Below, piece after piece: positions 41,632-49,792 of a DNA stretch of 64,000 nt. Origin of the DNA: JAZKFT01 sp965246935 (GTDB lineage: Bacteria; Bacteroidota; Bacteroidia; Chitinophagales; Chitinophagaceae). The position numbers and the translations under genes were made by a program. Every line of letters starts with the position of its first letter. The first letter of the stretch is position 1. The stretch covers positions 62,001 through 126,000 of the forward strand of contig CBDFGC010000006.1 in NCBI GenBank assembly GCA_965246935.1, in the 5' to 3' direction. The notes under the pieces were generated by a model, which saw nothing but the letters and a program-made list of their open reading frames with translations, was not told the origin of the DNA and made no database searches.

Positions 41632-42021
41632 TTGCAACGCAAAAAAATTCATATCCTCTTCACGTATCTCATCGCATTCGTTTGGTTGATCAACGGCCTG
41701 TTTTGCAAACTGCTTAATCTGGTACCCCGGCACCAACTAATCGTAGCAAAAATATTAGGTACAGCACATGCAGGTTTATTCACAAAAGCCATCGGAATAG
41801 CCGAAATATTAATGGCACTCTGGATTGTCAGTACCATTAAATCCCGGTTGTGTGCCATGGTACAAATAGCTGTTATTGCTGCCATGAATACAATTGAGTT
41901 TTTTGTTGCACCTGAGTTATTGCTGTTTGGTAGATGGAATGCTTTTTTTGCGTCGCTATTGATAGCTATTATTTATTGCCATGCGTTTTTATTTCATCCA
42001 AAATCAGCACCATTATCCTGA
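41632..42021 (+). CDS. DoxX-like membrane protein
   Basis: 129 residues from TTG 41632 (no ATG available before the first helix). Four hydrophobic helices: ILFTYLIAFVWLINGLFC, AHAGLFTKAIGIAEILMALW, LCAMVQIAVIAAMNTI and FASLLIAIIYCHAFLF. The pattern resembles DoxX-like family proteins. The stop overlaps the next start (TGATG), and the following two genes overlap too, so the four make one operon. The function is unknown; a redox or envelope role would be guesswork. Confidence 0.7.
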   Translation: MQRKKIHILFTYLIAFVWLINGLFCKLLNLVPRHQLIVAKILGTAHAGLFTKAIGIAEILMALWIVSTIKSRLCAMVQIAVIAAMNTIEFFVAPELLLFGRWNAFFASLLIAIIYCHAFLFHPKSAPLS

Positions 42022-42761
42022 TGTTTTCCTTTCTAAAAAATCATCCCTTTGCCGTTGAAGCATTTTTTGAGCAATCGCTGGTGCTTACGTTTTCGGTACC
42101 CAAACAACAATTGGAAGCATGGATTCCGGAGTGCCTTACACTGGATACGTTTAATGATACCCGGGCTTTTGTAGCCGTTGCCCTGGTGCAAACCAAAGAC
42201 CTGCGGCCAAAGGGATTTCCGAAAATGTTAGGTAATAATTTCTTTTTAATTGGGTACCGCATTTTTGTACGCTATACCACTAACGCAGGTAAAAAATTAA
42301 GAGGTTTATACATCCTGAAATCGGAAACAGATAAAAAGAAAATGGAATGGCTGGGTAACATTTTCACAAAATACCAATACACCACTACCGACATTATACT
42401 AACAACGGAAAACGACCTGACAACTATCCATTCTATCAAATCAAAGTTTGAGATCGAAATAGAAAAGAGCAATTATGCCGTTTCTTTACCGGAACACTCA
42501 CCCTTTGCCAACTGGAAAGAAGCCAGAAGATTTGCCGGCCCTTTGCCGTTTACTTTTTCCTATGATGCTGCAACGAAAAACGTATTAATAATAGAAGGCA
42601 TCCGGGAAAACTGGCAACCTACTCCGGTAAAAGTGATCCGTTACGATATTGCCTTTTTACAATCCTTACAACTGAACGGGTTACAATTAGCCAATGCTTT
42701 TGTTATCAACAATATCCCTTATCATTGGAAAAAAGGCAGAACAGAGAAATGGAGCGGCTAA
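42021..42761 (+). CDS. DUF2071 (YqjF-like) protein
   Basis: 246 residues from ATG 42021, which overlaps the previous stop. It shows the acetoacetate-decarboxylase-like DUF2071 pattern: SLVLTFSVPKQQLEAWIPEC near the N-terminus, FFLIGYRIFVRYTT, GLYILKSETDKKKMEWLGN and a C-terminal FVINNIPYHWKKG. No catalytic Lys of true decarboxylases is evident. The last 37 bases overlap the methyltransferase gene, indicating tight translational coupling in the four-gene operon. Confidence 0.8.
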   Translation: MFSFLKNHPFAVEAFFEQSLVLTFSVPKQQLEAWIPECLTLDTFNDTRAFVAVALVQTKDLRPKGFPKMLGNNFFLIGYRIFVRYTTNAGKKLRGLYILKSETDKKKMEWLGNIFTKYQYTTTDIILTTENDLTTIHSIKSKFEIEIEKSNYAVSLPEHSPFANWKEARRFAGPLPFTFSYDAATKNVLIIEGIRENWQPTPVKVIRYDIAFLQSLQLNGLQLANAFVINNIPYHWKKGRTEKWSG

Positions 42762-43513
42762 GAAAACCTTTTCAGGGCGTAGGGAACATCATCCGTTTCA
42801 ACTGGCATTTTTATGTATGGTCGTTGCTCCTGATGCTATTGCTTTTTATAATTACCATGGTTACTGATGGCTGGTACATTATTTATATTAAATTTTTATT
42901 GTTGGCAATTATCCTGGCCACAGTAATTTCGCTGGCTGTTTCTTTTTATGTATACGACCTGTCAAATCTCTATTCCTTTAACTGGTTACATTCTATAGCT
43001 ATTCATCCGGCAGGCACCATCCTCAACATCCATGCAGGTTTTGATGAAACCAGCAGCCTGTTAAAAGCAAAATACCCCGATGCAGAACTAATTGTTTTCG
43101 ACTTTTACGATCCGCAAAAACATACGGAGATTTCCATACAACGGGCCAGAAACGCATATCCATCTTATCCGGGCACGCAGGCCATTACAACAGCCCGTTT
43201 ACCGGTAGCTGCAAGTTCTGTTGATACCGTTTACCTGCTGTTGGCTGCCCATGAAATAAGGAACGAGAAAGAAAGAATTCACTTTTTTACAGAAATAGCC
43301 CGGGTGCTGAAACCTGCCGCAAAAATAATTGTAACGGAACACCTTCGAAACCTGCCTAATTTTTTAGCGTATACGATTGGGTTCCTGCATTTTCATTCGG
43401 GAGCTACCTGGCATCGCACCTTTCGGTTGGCCGGATTACACATCCGGGATCAAATAAAAACCACGCCTTTTATTACCACTTTTATTCTGGAGAAAAATGG
43501 AACTGCATCTTAA
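42725..43513 (+). CDS. Membrane-anchored class I methyltransferase-like protein
   Basis: 262 residues (an ATG eight codons later at 42749 is an alternative start). Two hydrophobic helices near the N-terminus (VWSLLLMLLLFIITMV and FLLLAIILATVISLAVSFYV) are followed by a Rossmann-type domain. The SAM-binding loop is degenerate: TILNIHAGFDETSSLL replaces the usual E/DxGxG. Later strands ELIVFDFYDP, VDTVYLLLAAHEI and AKIIVTEHLRNLPNFLAY keep the class I order. Membrane anchoring and coupling to DUF2071 suggest a lipid or quinone substrate; this is inference. Confidence 0.78.
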   Translation: MEKRQNREMERLRKPFQGVGNIIRFNWHFYVWSLLLMLLLFIITMVTDGWYIIYIKFLLLAIILATVISLAVSFYVYDLSNLYSFNWLHSIAIHPAGTILNIHAGFDETSSLLKAKYPDAELIVFDFYDPQKHTEISIQRARNAYPSYPGTQAITTARLPVAASSVDTVYLLLAAHEIRNEKERIHFFTEIARVLKPAAKIIVTEHLRNLPNFLAYTIGFLHFHSGATWHRTFRLAGLHIRDQIKTTPFITTFILEKNGTAS

Positions 43514-43904
43514 AATTATTGGTGTTATTCTCATTGTGCTGGCACTTGTCCATATCATTTTCCCCAGGTATTTTAATTGGAAAACGGAGCTGGCCGGCAT
43601 TGCTTTAATTAACCGGCAAATGATGTATGTCCATACCTTTTTTATTGCCCTTACCGTACTACTAACTGGTTTATTGTGTGTAACGTCGGCTCATGATATG
43701 GTGCATACCAGATTAGGTGGCAGGTTGGCATTAGGACTGTTTATATTTTGGATGATGCGATTAGTGATCCAGTTTTTTTATTATTCTGTTACACTCTGGA
43801 AAGGCAAAAAAGTGGAAACAACCATACACATTTTATTTTCATTCCTCTGGGCCTATCTGAGTGCTACTTTCTTCCTGGTTTTTTGGATGAATGAGAATGG
43901 ATAA
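43497..43904 (+). CDS. Four-helix membrane protein
   Basis: 135 residues overlapping the previous gene by 17 bases. Hydrophobic helices are IIGVILIVLALVHIIFP, YVHTFFIALTVLLTGLLC, LALGLFIFWMMRLVIQFFYY and ILFSFLWAYLSATFFLVFW. His residues sit at helix ends (LVHIIF, MMYVHTF), which might bind heme or metal. The family is not recognised. It is last in the four-gene operon. Confidence 0.75.
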   Translation: MELHLKIIGVILIVLALVHIIFPRYFNWKTELAGIALINRQMMYVHTFFIALTVLLTGLLCVTSAHDMVHTRLGGRLALGLFIFWMMRLVIQFFYYSVTLWKGKKVETTIHILFSFLWAYLSATFFLVFWMNENG

Positions 43905-44058
43905 ATACAAGCAACGGCAAACGGCCATGTGCATTCCGGCAATCCCCTGCACTCATTCCATCTATAATCGCTTTTCTTTGCGTCTGTATCATTCAGGTAT
44001 CAACATCACGCAGCTATCTTCATTCTAAAAAACCAGTGCCTGAATTATTCCCTTCATC

Positions 44059-45246
44059 ATGCTACTCCAAAAAATAAAACAATTATCGGCTTCCTATAAA
44101 AATGAACTGATTGGCATACGCCGGCATCTTCACGCACATCCCGAACTAAGCTACCAGGAATTTGAAACCAGCCGCTATGTGCAGGAAAAGCTGGCTTCAC
44201 TCGGAATTTCGTTTGAGGTGCTGGCTCAAACCGGAATTACGGGTATCATTGAGGGCCGCAATCCGCAAAGCCGCATTATTGCCCTCCGGGCCGATATGGA
44301 TGCCCTACCCATACAGGAGGAAAACGAAGTACCCTATAAAAGTACCAGGCCAGGCATTATGCATGCCTGCGGCCACGATGTACATACCACCTGCCTGCTG
44401 GGCGCTGCCCGCATTTTGCAGGAAACCAAACAGGAATGGGAAGGAACAGTAAAACTGATCTTTCAGCCCGGTGAAGAAAAAAACCCGGGTGGCGCCAGCC
44501 TGATGATTAAGGAAGGTGTGCTGGAAAACCCAACCCCACAGGGGATTGTGGCGTTGCATGTGCATACGGGGCTTCCAACAGGCCGACTAAGTTTTCGCAC
44601 CGGCACCGTAATGGCCAGTGCCGATGAATTGTACATTACCATTAAAAGTAAAGGTGGTCATGCAGCAGCGCCGCACCTTACTGCCGATACCATCCTGATT
44701 GCCTCACACCTCATTGTTTCTTTACAACAGATCATTAGCCGCAACAACAATCCGTTCAACCCCTCTGTGCTTAGCATTACCAGCTTTCAGGGCGGACATA
44801 CCACCAACGTCATTCCCAGCGAAGTAAAGCTGATGGGTACCCTGCGCTGTATGAACGAAGAATGGCGGAATCAGGCTCATGAACTCATTACCCGGCATAC
44901 GCTGGACATTTGTGCGGCCATGGGTGCCGAAGCCAGCGTTCATATTGACGTAGGGTATCCCACCGTTTTAAACCATACTGCACTTACCAAAGCAGCATGG
45001 GCGATTGCCGGCGAATATGCAGGCAGTGACCAGGTAGAAGAAACAGAGATGCGGATGGGTGCTGAAGATTTTGGTTATTACGCCCGGCAAATACCCGGAT
45101 GCTTCTTTCGGCTGGGCGTACGCAACGATGTAAAAGGCATTACCAGCGGAGTCCATACCCCCACCTTTAACATAGATGAAGATGCAATTGAAACCGGCGC
45201 CGGTATGATGGCCTGGCTGGGAGCAACGCTGGCTGTTCGTGAATGA
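44059..45246 (+). CDS. M20D-family amidohydrolase (N-acyl-amino-acid type)
   Basis: 395 residues, cytoplasmic. Peptidase M20D enzymes hydrolyse N-acyl amino acids or hippurate-like amides. Signature segments are RRHLHAHPELSYQEFETSR, ALRADMDALPIQEEN, MHACGHDVHTTCLLGAA (metal His and Asp), IFQPGEEKNPGGA (catalytic Glu) and the dimerisation-domain block GGHAAAPHLTADTI. MGAEDFGYYAR near the C-terminus completes the site. Length is typical. Confidence 0.92.
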   Translation: MLLQKIKQLSASYKNELIGIRRHLHAHPELSYQEFETSRYVQEKLASLGISFEVLAQTGITGIIEGRNPQSRIIALRADMDALPIQEENEVPYKSTRPGIMHACGHDVHTTCLLGAARILQETKQEWEGTVKLIFQPGEEKNPGGASLMIKEGVLENPTPQGIVALHVHTGLPTGRLSFRTGTVMASADELYITIKSKGGHAAAPHLTADTILIASHLIVSLQQIISRNNNPFNPSVLSITSFQGGHTTNVIPSEVKLMGTLRCMNEEWRNQAHELITRHTLDICAAMGAEASVHIDVGYPTVLNHTALTKAAWAIAGEYAGSDQVEETEMRMGAEDFGYYARQIPGCFFRLGVRNDVKGITSGVHTPTFNIDEDAIETGAGMMAWLGATLAVRE

Positions 45247-45250
45247 GGAT

Positions 45251-45395
45251 CGTGAATCGTCAATCGTGAATAGGTTTAAAAATTTTGGCTATTCTTCCTG
45301 TCTTCCAGACTTTCCCGTCTTCCGGACTTTCTTCTTCCTGACTTCCGGTCTTTCTGACTTCCGGTCTTTCCGACTTTGCTTTCTTTCCGACTTTC
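45251..45395 (+). repeat. Heptamer and octamer tandem repeats
   Basis: CGTGAAT CGTCAAT CGTGAAT (45251-45271), then a C/T-rich array of TGACTTCC and GGTCTTTC units up to about 45395. The array lies directly after the M20 stop codon and fills the spacer to DUF1573. Confidence 0.65.
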
Positions 45396-45420
45396 ACATC
45401 TTTTCTACTGCTAAAACATT

Positions 45421-45428
45421 TATTTTCG
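45421..45428 (+). promoter_or_regulatory. Candidate -7 box TATTTTCG
   Basis: One mismatch from TAnnTTTG, 21 bases before the DUF1573 start. Confidence 0.4.
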
Positions 45429-45449
45429 CCTAAATTTCAATTGCTCATT

Positions 45450-45881
45450 ATGTATTTCCGTTTGCTGTTAATTGCTTTTACCGGAGTTTTTTTTAGTGCC
45501 TGCATTACTAGCGACAAGCAGGATCCAAGTCTTGCAAAAGCTGCTACCGACAGCGCTAATTTTACCACTATTCAATGGATGGATTCTGTAAGAAGTTTTG
45601 ATAAAATTGTGGAAGGCCAAAAGCTTGAAGTGGTTTATCACTTTAAAAATACCGGGGATAAGCCGTTGGTTATTACGGAAGTAAGCCCGGGTTGTGGCTG
45701 TACTGTAGCCGACAAACCAGCCGAGCCAATTATGCCGGGCAAAGAAGGCGAAATAAAAGCTGCTTTCGATAGTCAGGGCAAAACAGGCCAGCAGAGTAAA
45801 TACATTACCGTAAAGGCTAATACAAAGCCCACGCAAAGTTTCAGACTTCAATTTATGGTGGAGGTTGAAAAGAAGGGATAG
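45450..45881 (+). CDS. DUF1573 lipoprotein
   Basis: 143 residues from ATG 45450. Signal MYFRLLLIAFTGVFFSAC with the lipidated Cys at position 18. The Ig-like DUF1573 domain follows: VVYHFKNTGDKPLVITEVSP, GCGCTVADKPAEPIMPGKEG, IKAAFDSQGKTGQQSKYITV. The conserved GCGC pair is present. Such proteins are abundant in Bacteroidota envelopes, without a known function. It precedes yajC by 124 bases that contain heptamer repeats. Confidence 0.9.
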   Translation: MYFRLLLIAFTGVFFSACITSDKQDPSLAKAATDSANFTTIQWMDSVRSFDKIVEGQKLEVVYHFKNTGDKPLVITEVSPGCGCTVADKPAEPIMPGKEGEIKAAFDSQGKTGQQSKYITVKANTKPTQSFRLQFMVEVEKKG

Positions 45882-45963
45882 CAATGTAAATGTGCAAATA
45901 TGACAATTACGCAATAGCTCAATGAAGGCAAATAGGCAAAAACAACAACGATCTACTTTTACT

Positions 45964-46003
45964 ATTCACCATTCACCATTATTAATTACTAATTACTAAT
46001 TAC
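45964..46003 (+). repeat. Heptamer tandem repeats directly before yajC
   Basis: ATTCACC twice (45964-45977) and TAATTAC three times (45983-46003); the last unit ends 2 bases before the yajC ATG. Confidence 0.75.
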
Positions 46004-46005
46004 AG

Positions 46006-46359
46006 ATGTCTCAGTTTCTTCTTTTTTTTCAGGCGCCACCACAGGGTGGCGGCAGTACCGGCCTCATGCTCATGTTAGGCGGTATGATGGTTGTGTTTTA
46101 TTTTTTTATGATCCGGCCACAGGCCAAAAAAGCAAAGGCAGCAAAAACTTTCCAGGAAAATATAGGCAAGGGCGATAAAATTGTAACTATTGCCGGTATT
46201 CACGGAACCATTAACCGGGTAAATGACGATGGTACGCTGCAATTAGAAATAAGCCCGGGCAGCTATATGAAGATTGAGAAAAGTGCGCTCAGCATGGAGT
46301 GGACGGCAAACATCAACAAAGCTGTTGCAACGCCTGCTCTCACAGAAAAAGTGAAGTAG
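46006..46359 (+). CDS. yajC: Preprotein translocase subunit YajC
   Basis: 117 residues. A short Gly/Gln-rich periplasmic tail leads into one transmembrane helix (GLMLMLGGMMVVFYFFMI), then the family hallmark RPQAKKAKAAKTFQENIGKG and GDKIVTIAGIHGTINRV. YajC associates with SecDF and the Sec translocon at the inner membrane. Length is normal. A clear terminator follows. Confidence 0.93.
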   Translation: MSQFLLFFQAPPQGGGSTGLMLMLGGMMVVFYFFMIRPQAKKAKAAKTFQENIGKGDKIVTIAGIHGTINRVNDDGTLQLEISPGSYMKIEKSALSMEWTANINKAVATPALTEKVK

Positions 46360-46378
46360 CTTTTATACATTTATTTTC

Positions 46379-46413
46379 AACCGGAAGTACATAACATTAC
46401 TTCCGGTTTTTTT
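46379..46413 (+). terminator. Rho-independent terminator after yajC
   Basis: 11-bp stem AACCGGAAGTA / TACTTCCGGTT with an 8-base loop and a T run. Confidence 0.9.
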
Positions 46414-46457
46414 ATAATTTCAATTCGGAAAAAATGAAAATGCCTGATCATTTATAT

Positions 46458-46485
46458 CTCATAACTCAACTCTCATAACTCATAT
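46458..46485 (+). repeat. Heptamer tandem repeat (CTCATAA)
   Basis: CTCATAA CTCAACT CTCATAA CTCATAT, 12 bases before the coaE start. Confidence 0.7.
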
Positions 46486-46497
46486 CTACCTAATGCT

Positions 46498-47085
46498 ATG
46501 CTTAAAATAGGATTGACAGGTGGTATTGGCAGCGGCAAGAGTACGGTAGCAAAAATTTTTGAAATGCTGGGTGTACCGGTTTATTATGCGGATGATGCTG
46601 CTAAAAAGCTAATGCAGGAAAACGATGTATTAAAAATAGTATTAAAGCGTGTATTTGGAGAAGAAACCTACACCAACGGGCAATTAAATACAGCACATTT
46701 GTCGGCGCAGGTGTTTGGTAATGAAGAACGATTGAAGGAGCTAAATAGCATTGTACATCCTGTTGTAATTGCTGCCGGCCATAGCTGGATGCAGCAGCAA
46801 ACGGCACCGTACGCCATTAAAGAAGCAGCTCTTTTTTTTGAAAGCGGATCGCAGGCCGGACTCCATTATATGATTGGCGTGTATGCTCCACAAGCCTTAC
46901 GCGTACACCGAACCATGCAACGGCAGGGCATCAGCAGGCAGCAGGTGCTGGCCCGTATGGATAAGCAACTGGATGATGCGATTAAAATGAAACTTTGCGA
47001 TTTTGTAATCGTGAATGATGAACAGCAGCTACTATTGCCACAAGTACTGCAACTGCATCAAACATTTATCAATGTAGTACCCTGA
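46498..47085 (+). CDS. coaE: Dephospho-CoA kinase
   Basis: 195 residues. It phosphorylates the ribose 3'-OH of dephospho-CoA in the last step of CoA synthesis. The P-loop is LTGGIGSGKSTVAKIF, followed by the substrate-binding VPVYYADDAAKKLM, VHPVVIAAGHSW and the C-terminal CDFVIVNDEQQ. Length is standard. The ATG follows a heptamer array closely. Confidence 0.93.
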   Translation: MLKIGLTGGIGSGKSTVAKIFEMLGVPVYYADDAAKKLMQENDVLKIVLKRVFGEETYTNGQLNTAHLSAQVFGNEERLKELNSIVHPVVIAAGHSWMQQQTAPYAIKEAALFFESGSQAGLHYMIGVYAPQALRVHRTMQRQGISRQQVLARMDKQLDDAIKMKLCDFVIVNDEQQLLLPQVLQLHQTFINVVP

Positions 47086-47215
47086 GTACAAAGGCCGGCA
47101 ATACCGTATTCATTCGTAATCTCACCACTTTTATACCAATTGCTGCCATTTGCTAATTGCACATTTTGCACAGCTAATCAACAGGTATTTTGCATCAAAT
47201 TTAAAATTAACCTGT

Positions 47216-47644
47216 ATGCAAGACCTTACGCCTTACTACCATATGGTAGAGCAATGCCTGACTTCTCTTGGAATAAATCCCGATACGGCACGGGAAGACG
47301 AACCTGGTTTATGGTCCATCCGGAAGGGTGATGCTAAAATCCACATATTCGTACAGTACATGGAGCAGAATAAAGACTATTATTTTTGGGCCATTTCTCC
47401 TATTTGTGAATTGCCGGACGAGGTACTCCGGAAAAAGTTTTATGAAGAGTTGCTGGAAACCAATCATACCTTATATGGTGTAGCATTTACCAAATACGAC
47501 AAGTGGATTTATATCAAAACCATCCGGGAATTACAGGGAATTGATGCAGATGAAATGTTTACCCTTATTTCCCGTGTAGGCAATTACGCCGATATGTACA
47601 ACGACATTTTATATGCAAAATATGCTGCCGTCAAATTACAGTAA
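47216..47644 (+). CDS. YbjN-domain protein
   Basis: 142 residues from ATG 47216 (the frame runs upstream to 47150, but the extra residues look non-coding). Fold of the YbjN / type III secretion chaperone-like superfamily: YHMVEQCLTSLGINPDTARE, IFVQYMEQNKDYYFWAISPI, LPDEVLRKKFYEELLETNHT and a C-terminal ISRVGNYADMYNDIL. The function is unknown; these proteins can act as chaperones or regulators. It is convergent with the TssO-like gene downstream. Confidence 0.75.
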   Translation: MQDLTPYYHMVEQCLTSLGINPDTAREDEPGLWSIRKGDAKIHIFVQYMEQNKDYYFWAISPICELPDEVLRKKFYEELLETNHTLYGVAFTKYDKWIYIKTIRELQGIDADEMFTLISRVGNYADMYNDILYAKYAAVKLQ

Positions 47645-47656
47645 TACCAGATTCAA

Positions 47657-47720
47657 ACAGGCAATTGGCAATCAGCAAATCAGGTTTGAACATCTGACTT
47701 GCTTGTTGCCCATTGCCTGT
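47657..47720. repeat. Inverted pair of heptamer repeats
   Basis: ACAGGCA ATTGGCA ATCAGCA AATCAGG (+ strand, 47657-47684), then the minus-strand series ACAGGCA ATGGGCA ACAAGCA AGTCAGA (47693-47720). The two face each other and could form a hairpin between convergent genes. Confidence 0.7.
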
Positions 47721-47732
47721 TTTGACAGGGTA

Positions 47733-48776
47733 TTAGTCACGAAGTGTTGATGCAACCTGATTCAGCCGGTTTATTTTTTCCAATACCCTTTTTTTTAACA
47801 TTGCGTCTCCATTTACCGCCAAATAATTCAATGTATTCAAAGCATCCGACAGCAAAGCTTTACGTTGCCTGGCATTTGATACAATTTGAGTGGCATCTAC
47901 CCTGGAAAGGTTACAATCTACCTGGGCCAGGCGGATTTCTGTATTTAAATCGTTGACTCTTTTTTCAAGTGCTACTGACTGAGCTTTTAAATCAGTTGAA
48001 CTATTGTCTGAAGAAGCCTTTGCCAGTTCCAATGCTTCACTGTTTTCACGGCTTAGTTTTTCAAGGGTTGCATTTGCTGTTGTAAGACTTGTAATCTTCT
48101 TTTCCTGCGTACTAATAGTTGCCCGGAGCCCATCTATATTTTGTTGATTTGCCACGACATTATCGGCTAATGAAAAATTTAATGCACTCCTGCCTTCAAT
48201 TAAATTAATATGATTTTCCAAAACAGAGATGCGGTTATTTCTTGCCTGAATCTCATCCTGCATTCTAAGCATAAACTGCAGATTGGTGCTTGAGTCTCCT
48301 TTGGAAAGAACAGATGTTTTATATGCCTGCATGGAAGATCTGTCATTGATTACAGACCGGAAGGATGTAATCATACTACGCAGCAGTTTCGAAGCTTTAC
48401 TGTCCGGGTAAGCCCTGGTAATAATTTCGATACTGTCAATTTTTTTTTCAAACTTTTTTTCCGCTTCCCCAATACCGAGTGAGAGGCTATCTAATTCTTT
48501 TACATTTACTGAATCAATCATTTTACGTGAATAATTCTGATCTAATTGTTTTAAATCCTGATATTGTGAGGTAAGTACTTCTGCCTGGTTTAGCAAATCA
48601 TTTATAGGCACATCACTACTTTCCACAGGCTTTGTAGCAGTAATAGTAGTATTTGCCGGAGCAGTTCTATGTATTAAAAACCAAAAAATAAAAAGAATTA
48701 ATGCTACAGAAAGAATGTATAACCCTGTAAATTTTAATTTCAAATTTTGCCTGCCGGGCAAAGTGCTTGTTTCCAT
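47733..48776 (-). CDS. TssO-like coiled-coil membrane protein, copy 1
   Basis: 347 residues. One N-terminal transmembrane helix (FTGLYILSVALILFIFWFLI) and a long coiled coil. Residues 60-160 resemble TssO of Bacteroidota T6SS: VLTSQYQDLKQLDQNYSRKM, then SKLLRSMITSFRSVINDRSS. A further 180-residue Leu/Asn/Glu-rich coiled coil follows, longer than in the TssO proteins I know. It ends in KKRVLEKINRLNQVASTLRD. It is third in a minus-strand unit after the barrel and TssN-like genes (47-base gap). A diverged copy lies at 56618. TssO is thought to belong to the envelope part of subtype-iii T6SS. Confidence 0.65.
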   Translation of the reverse strand: METSTLPGRQNLKLKFTGLYILSVALILFIFWFLIHRTAPANTTITATKPVESSDVPINDLLNQAEVLTSQYQDLKQLDQNYSRKMIDSVNVKELDSLSLGIGEAEKKFEKKIDSIEIITRAYPDSKASKLLRSMITSFRSVINDRSSMQAYKTSVLSKGDSSTNLQFMLRMQDEIQARNNRISVLENHINLIEGRSALNFSLADNVVANQQNIDGLRATISTQEKKITSLTTANATLEKLSRENSEALELAKASSDNSSTDLKAQSVALEKRVNDLNTEIRLAQVDCNLSRVDATQIVSNARQRKALLSDALNTLNYLAVNGDAMLKKRVLEKINRLNQVASTLRD

Positions 48777-48823
48777 ATTATTTAGATTTAATAAATTCTA
48801 CTCTTAATCGATATAATGACAGG

Positions 48824-49666
48824 TTAAATGGGTACACGCCGGGCAATAATCAAAGTATCACTTTTAATATTATTTTGATCCAGGCTCAAATCTGCATCTA
48901 ACTTACGGGTGCCCATAAAGGATGGCACAAAAAAATTCCAGCCAAATGACTGGTTGCTGATATCCTCAAATTTTCGCTCATCTGTATCATTTTCCTCGTG
49001 CACAAAATTAGTGAACATGGTGCCAAGGCTTATTCTGCCAGGCACGGTGGTATCATATACTTTTTCGGTTGCCCCATATGCAGGCGCCATTTTAATTTTA
49101 AGATGTACACTGTTCAGGAAAACAGTTGCTTTAGGCGCCTGGCTGGTTTGCTCTGGTAAATACCATAGTTTATCCAGGCTGCCAGGCAATAAACTGTCAT
49201 AAAACAACCACGTCTGATAAATGACAAACGGTAACAGAAACAGGCAACTGTAATATAAACAGGTAATAATGGACGTGTTTCTTTTGATAATTCCTATCAG
49301 GCAGGTAACAGAAAATATGCAGGCAAATACAGCCAATGAATAAACAACACCGCCGGTATAGTTTGCCTTACTAAAAAACCGAAGTTGGTTATATAAAAAA
49401 CCGGTAAACAAAATCCCTAGCAATGTAAAGGAGCAGGCCGGAATAAGTTTAGATTTTATATCTGCATTACCTATGGGAAATGCTGCATTGCATATGTAAC
49501 TAATAGCTGCTGCAATTGCTACACATATCAACGCATATACGATCGCACGACGAACATCTAAAGCCTGCTGTCTTTTAGCAGCCAGGACCGCTCTGGCATT
49601 GCTTAGCTTAACGATATGAATGCTCTCATTTTCCACAAGCTGTAATAGTTGGTTAAGAAGCAGCAA
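48824..49666 (-). CDS. TssN-like polytopic membrane protein, copy 1
   Basis: 280 residues. Four or five hydrophobic helices between residues 40 and 160 (IVYALICVAIAAAISYICN; SFTLLGILFTGFLYN; VVYSLAVFACIFSVTCLI; YYSCLFLLPFVIYQTWLFYD), then a soluble C-terminal domain: LWYLPEQTSQAPKATVFLNS, TTVPGRISLGTMFTNFVHEE and FGWNFFVP. The topology and the GRISLGTMFTNF-type block resemble TssN of Bacteroidota T6SS; this is inferred from memory of the family. The gene lies between the barrel gene and the TssO-like gene. The copy at 57725 has the same architecture. Confidence 0.62.
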   Translation of the reverse strand: MLLLNQLLQLVENESIHIVKLSNARAVLAAKRQQALDVRRAIVYALICVAIAAAISYICNAAFPIGNADIKSKLIPACSFTLLGILFTGFLYNQLRFFSKANYTGGVVYSLAVFACIFSVTCLIGIIKRNTSIITCLYYSCLFLLPFVIYQTWLFYDSLLPGSLDKLWYLPEQTSQAPKATVFLNSVHLKIKMAPAYGATEKVYDTTVPGRISLGTMFTNFVHEENDTDERKFEDISNQSFGWNFFVPSFMGTRKLDADLSLDQNNIKSDTLIIARRVPI

Positions 49667-49792
49667 AAATATAACTGGTAGCTAAATGAAAACATAACTG
49701 GCAGTTAAATGAAAACGCAAATAGCTGACTGCTCATCAACTATTTGCGTTATGGGATATTTGATAGAAACCAAATACCTGTTTCGAAATTCG

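Noticed and set aside
45239..45433. 64-codon frame after the M20 gene
   Set aside because: It consists of C/T-rich tandem repeat translated into Phe/Ser/Leu; not a gene.
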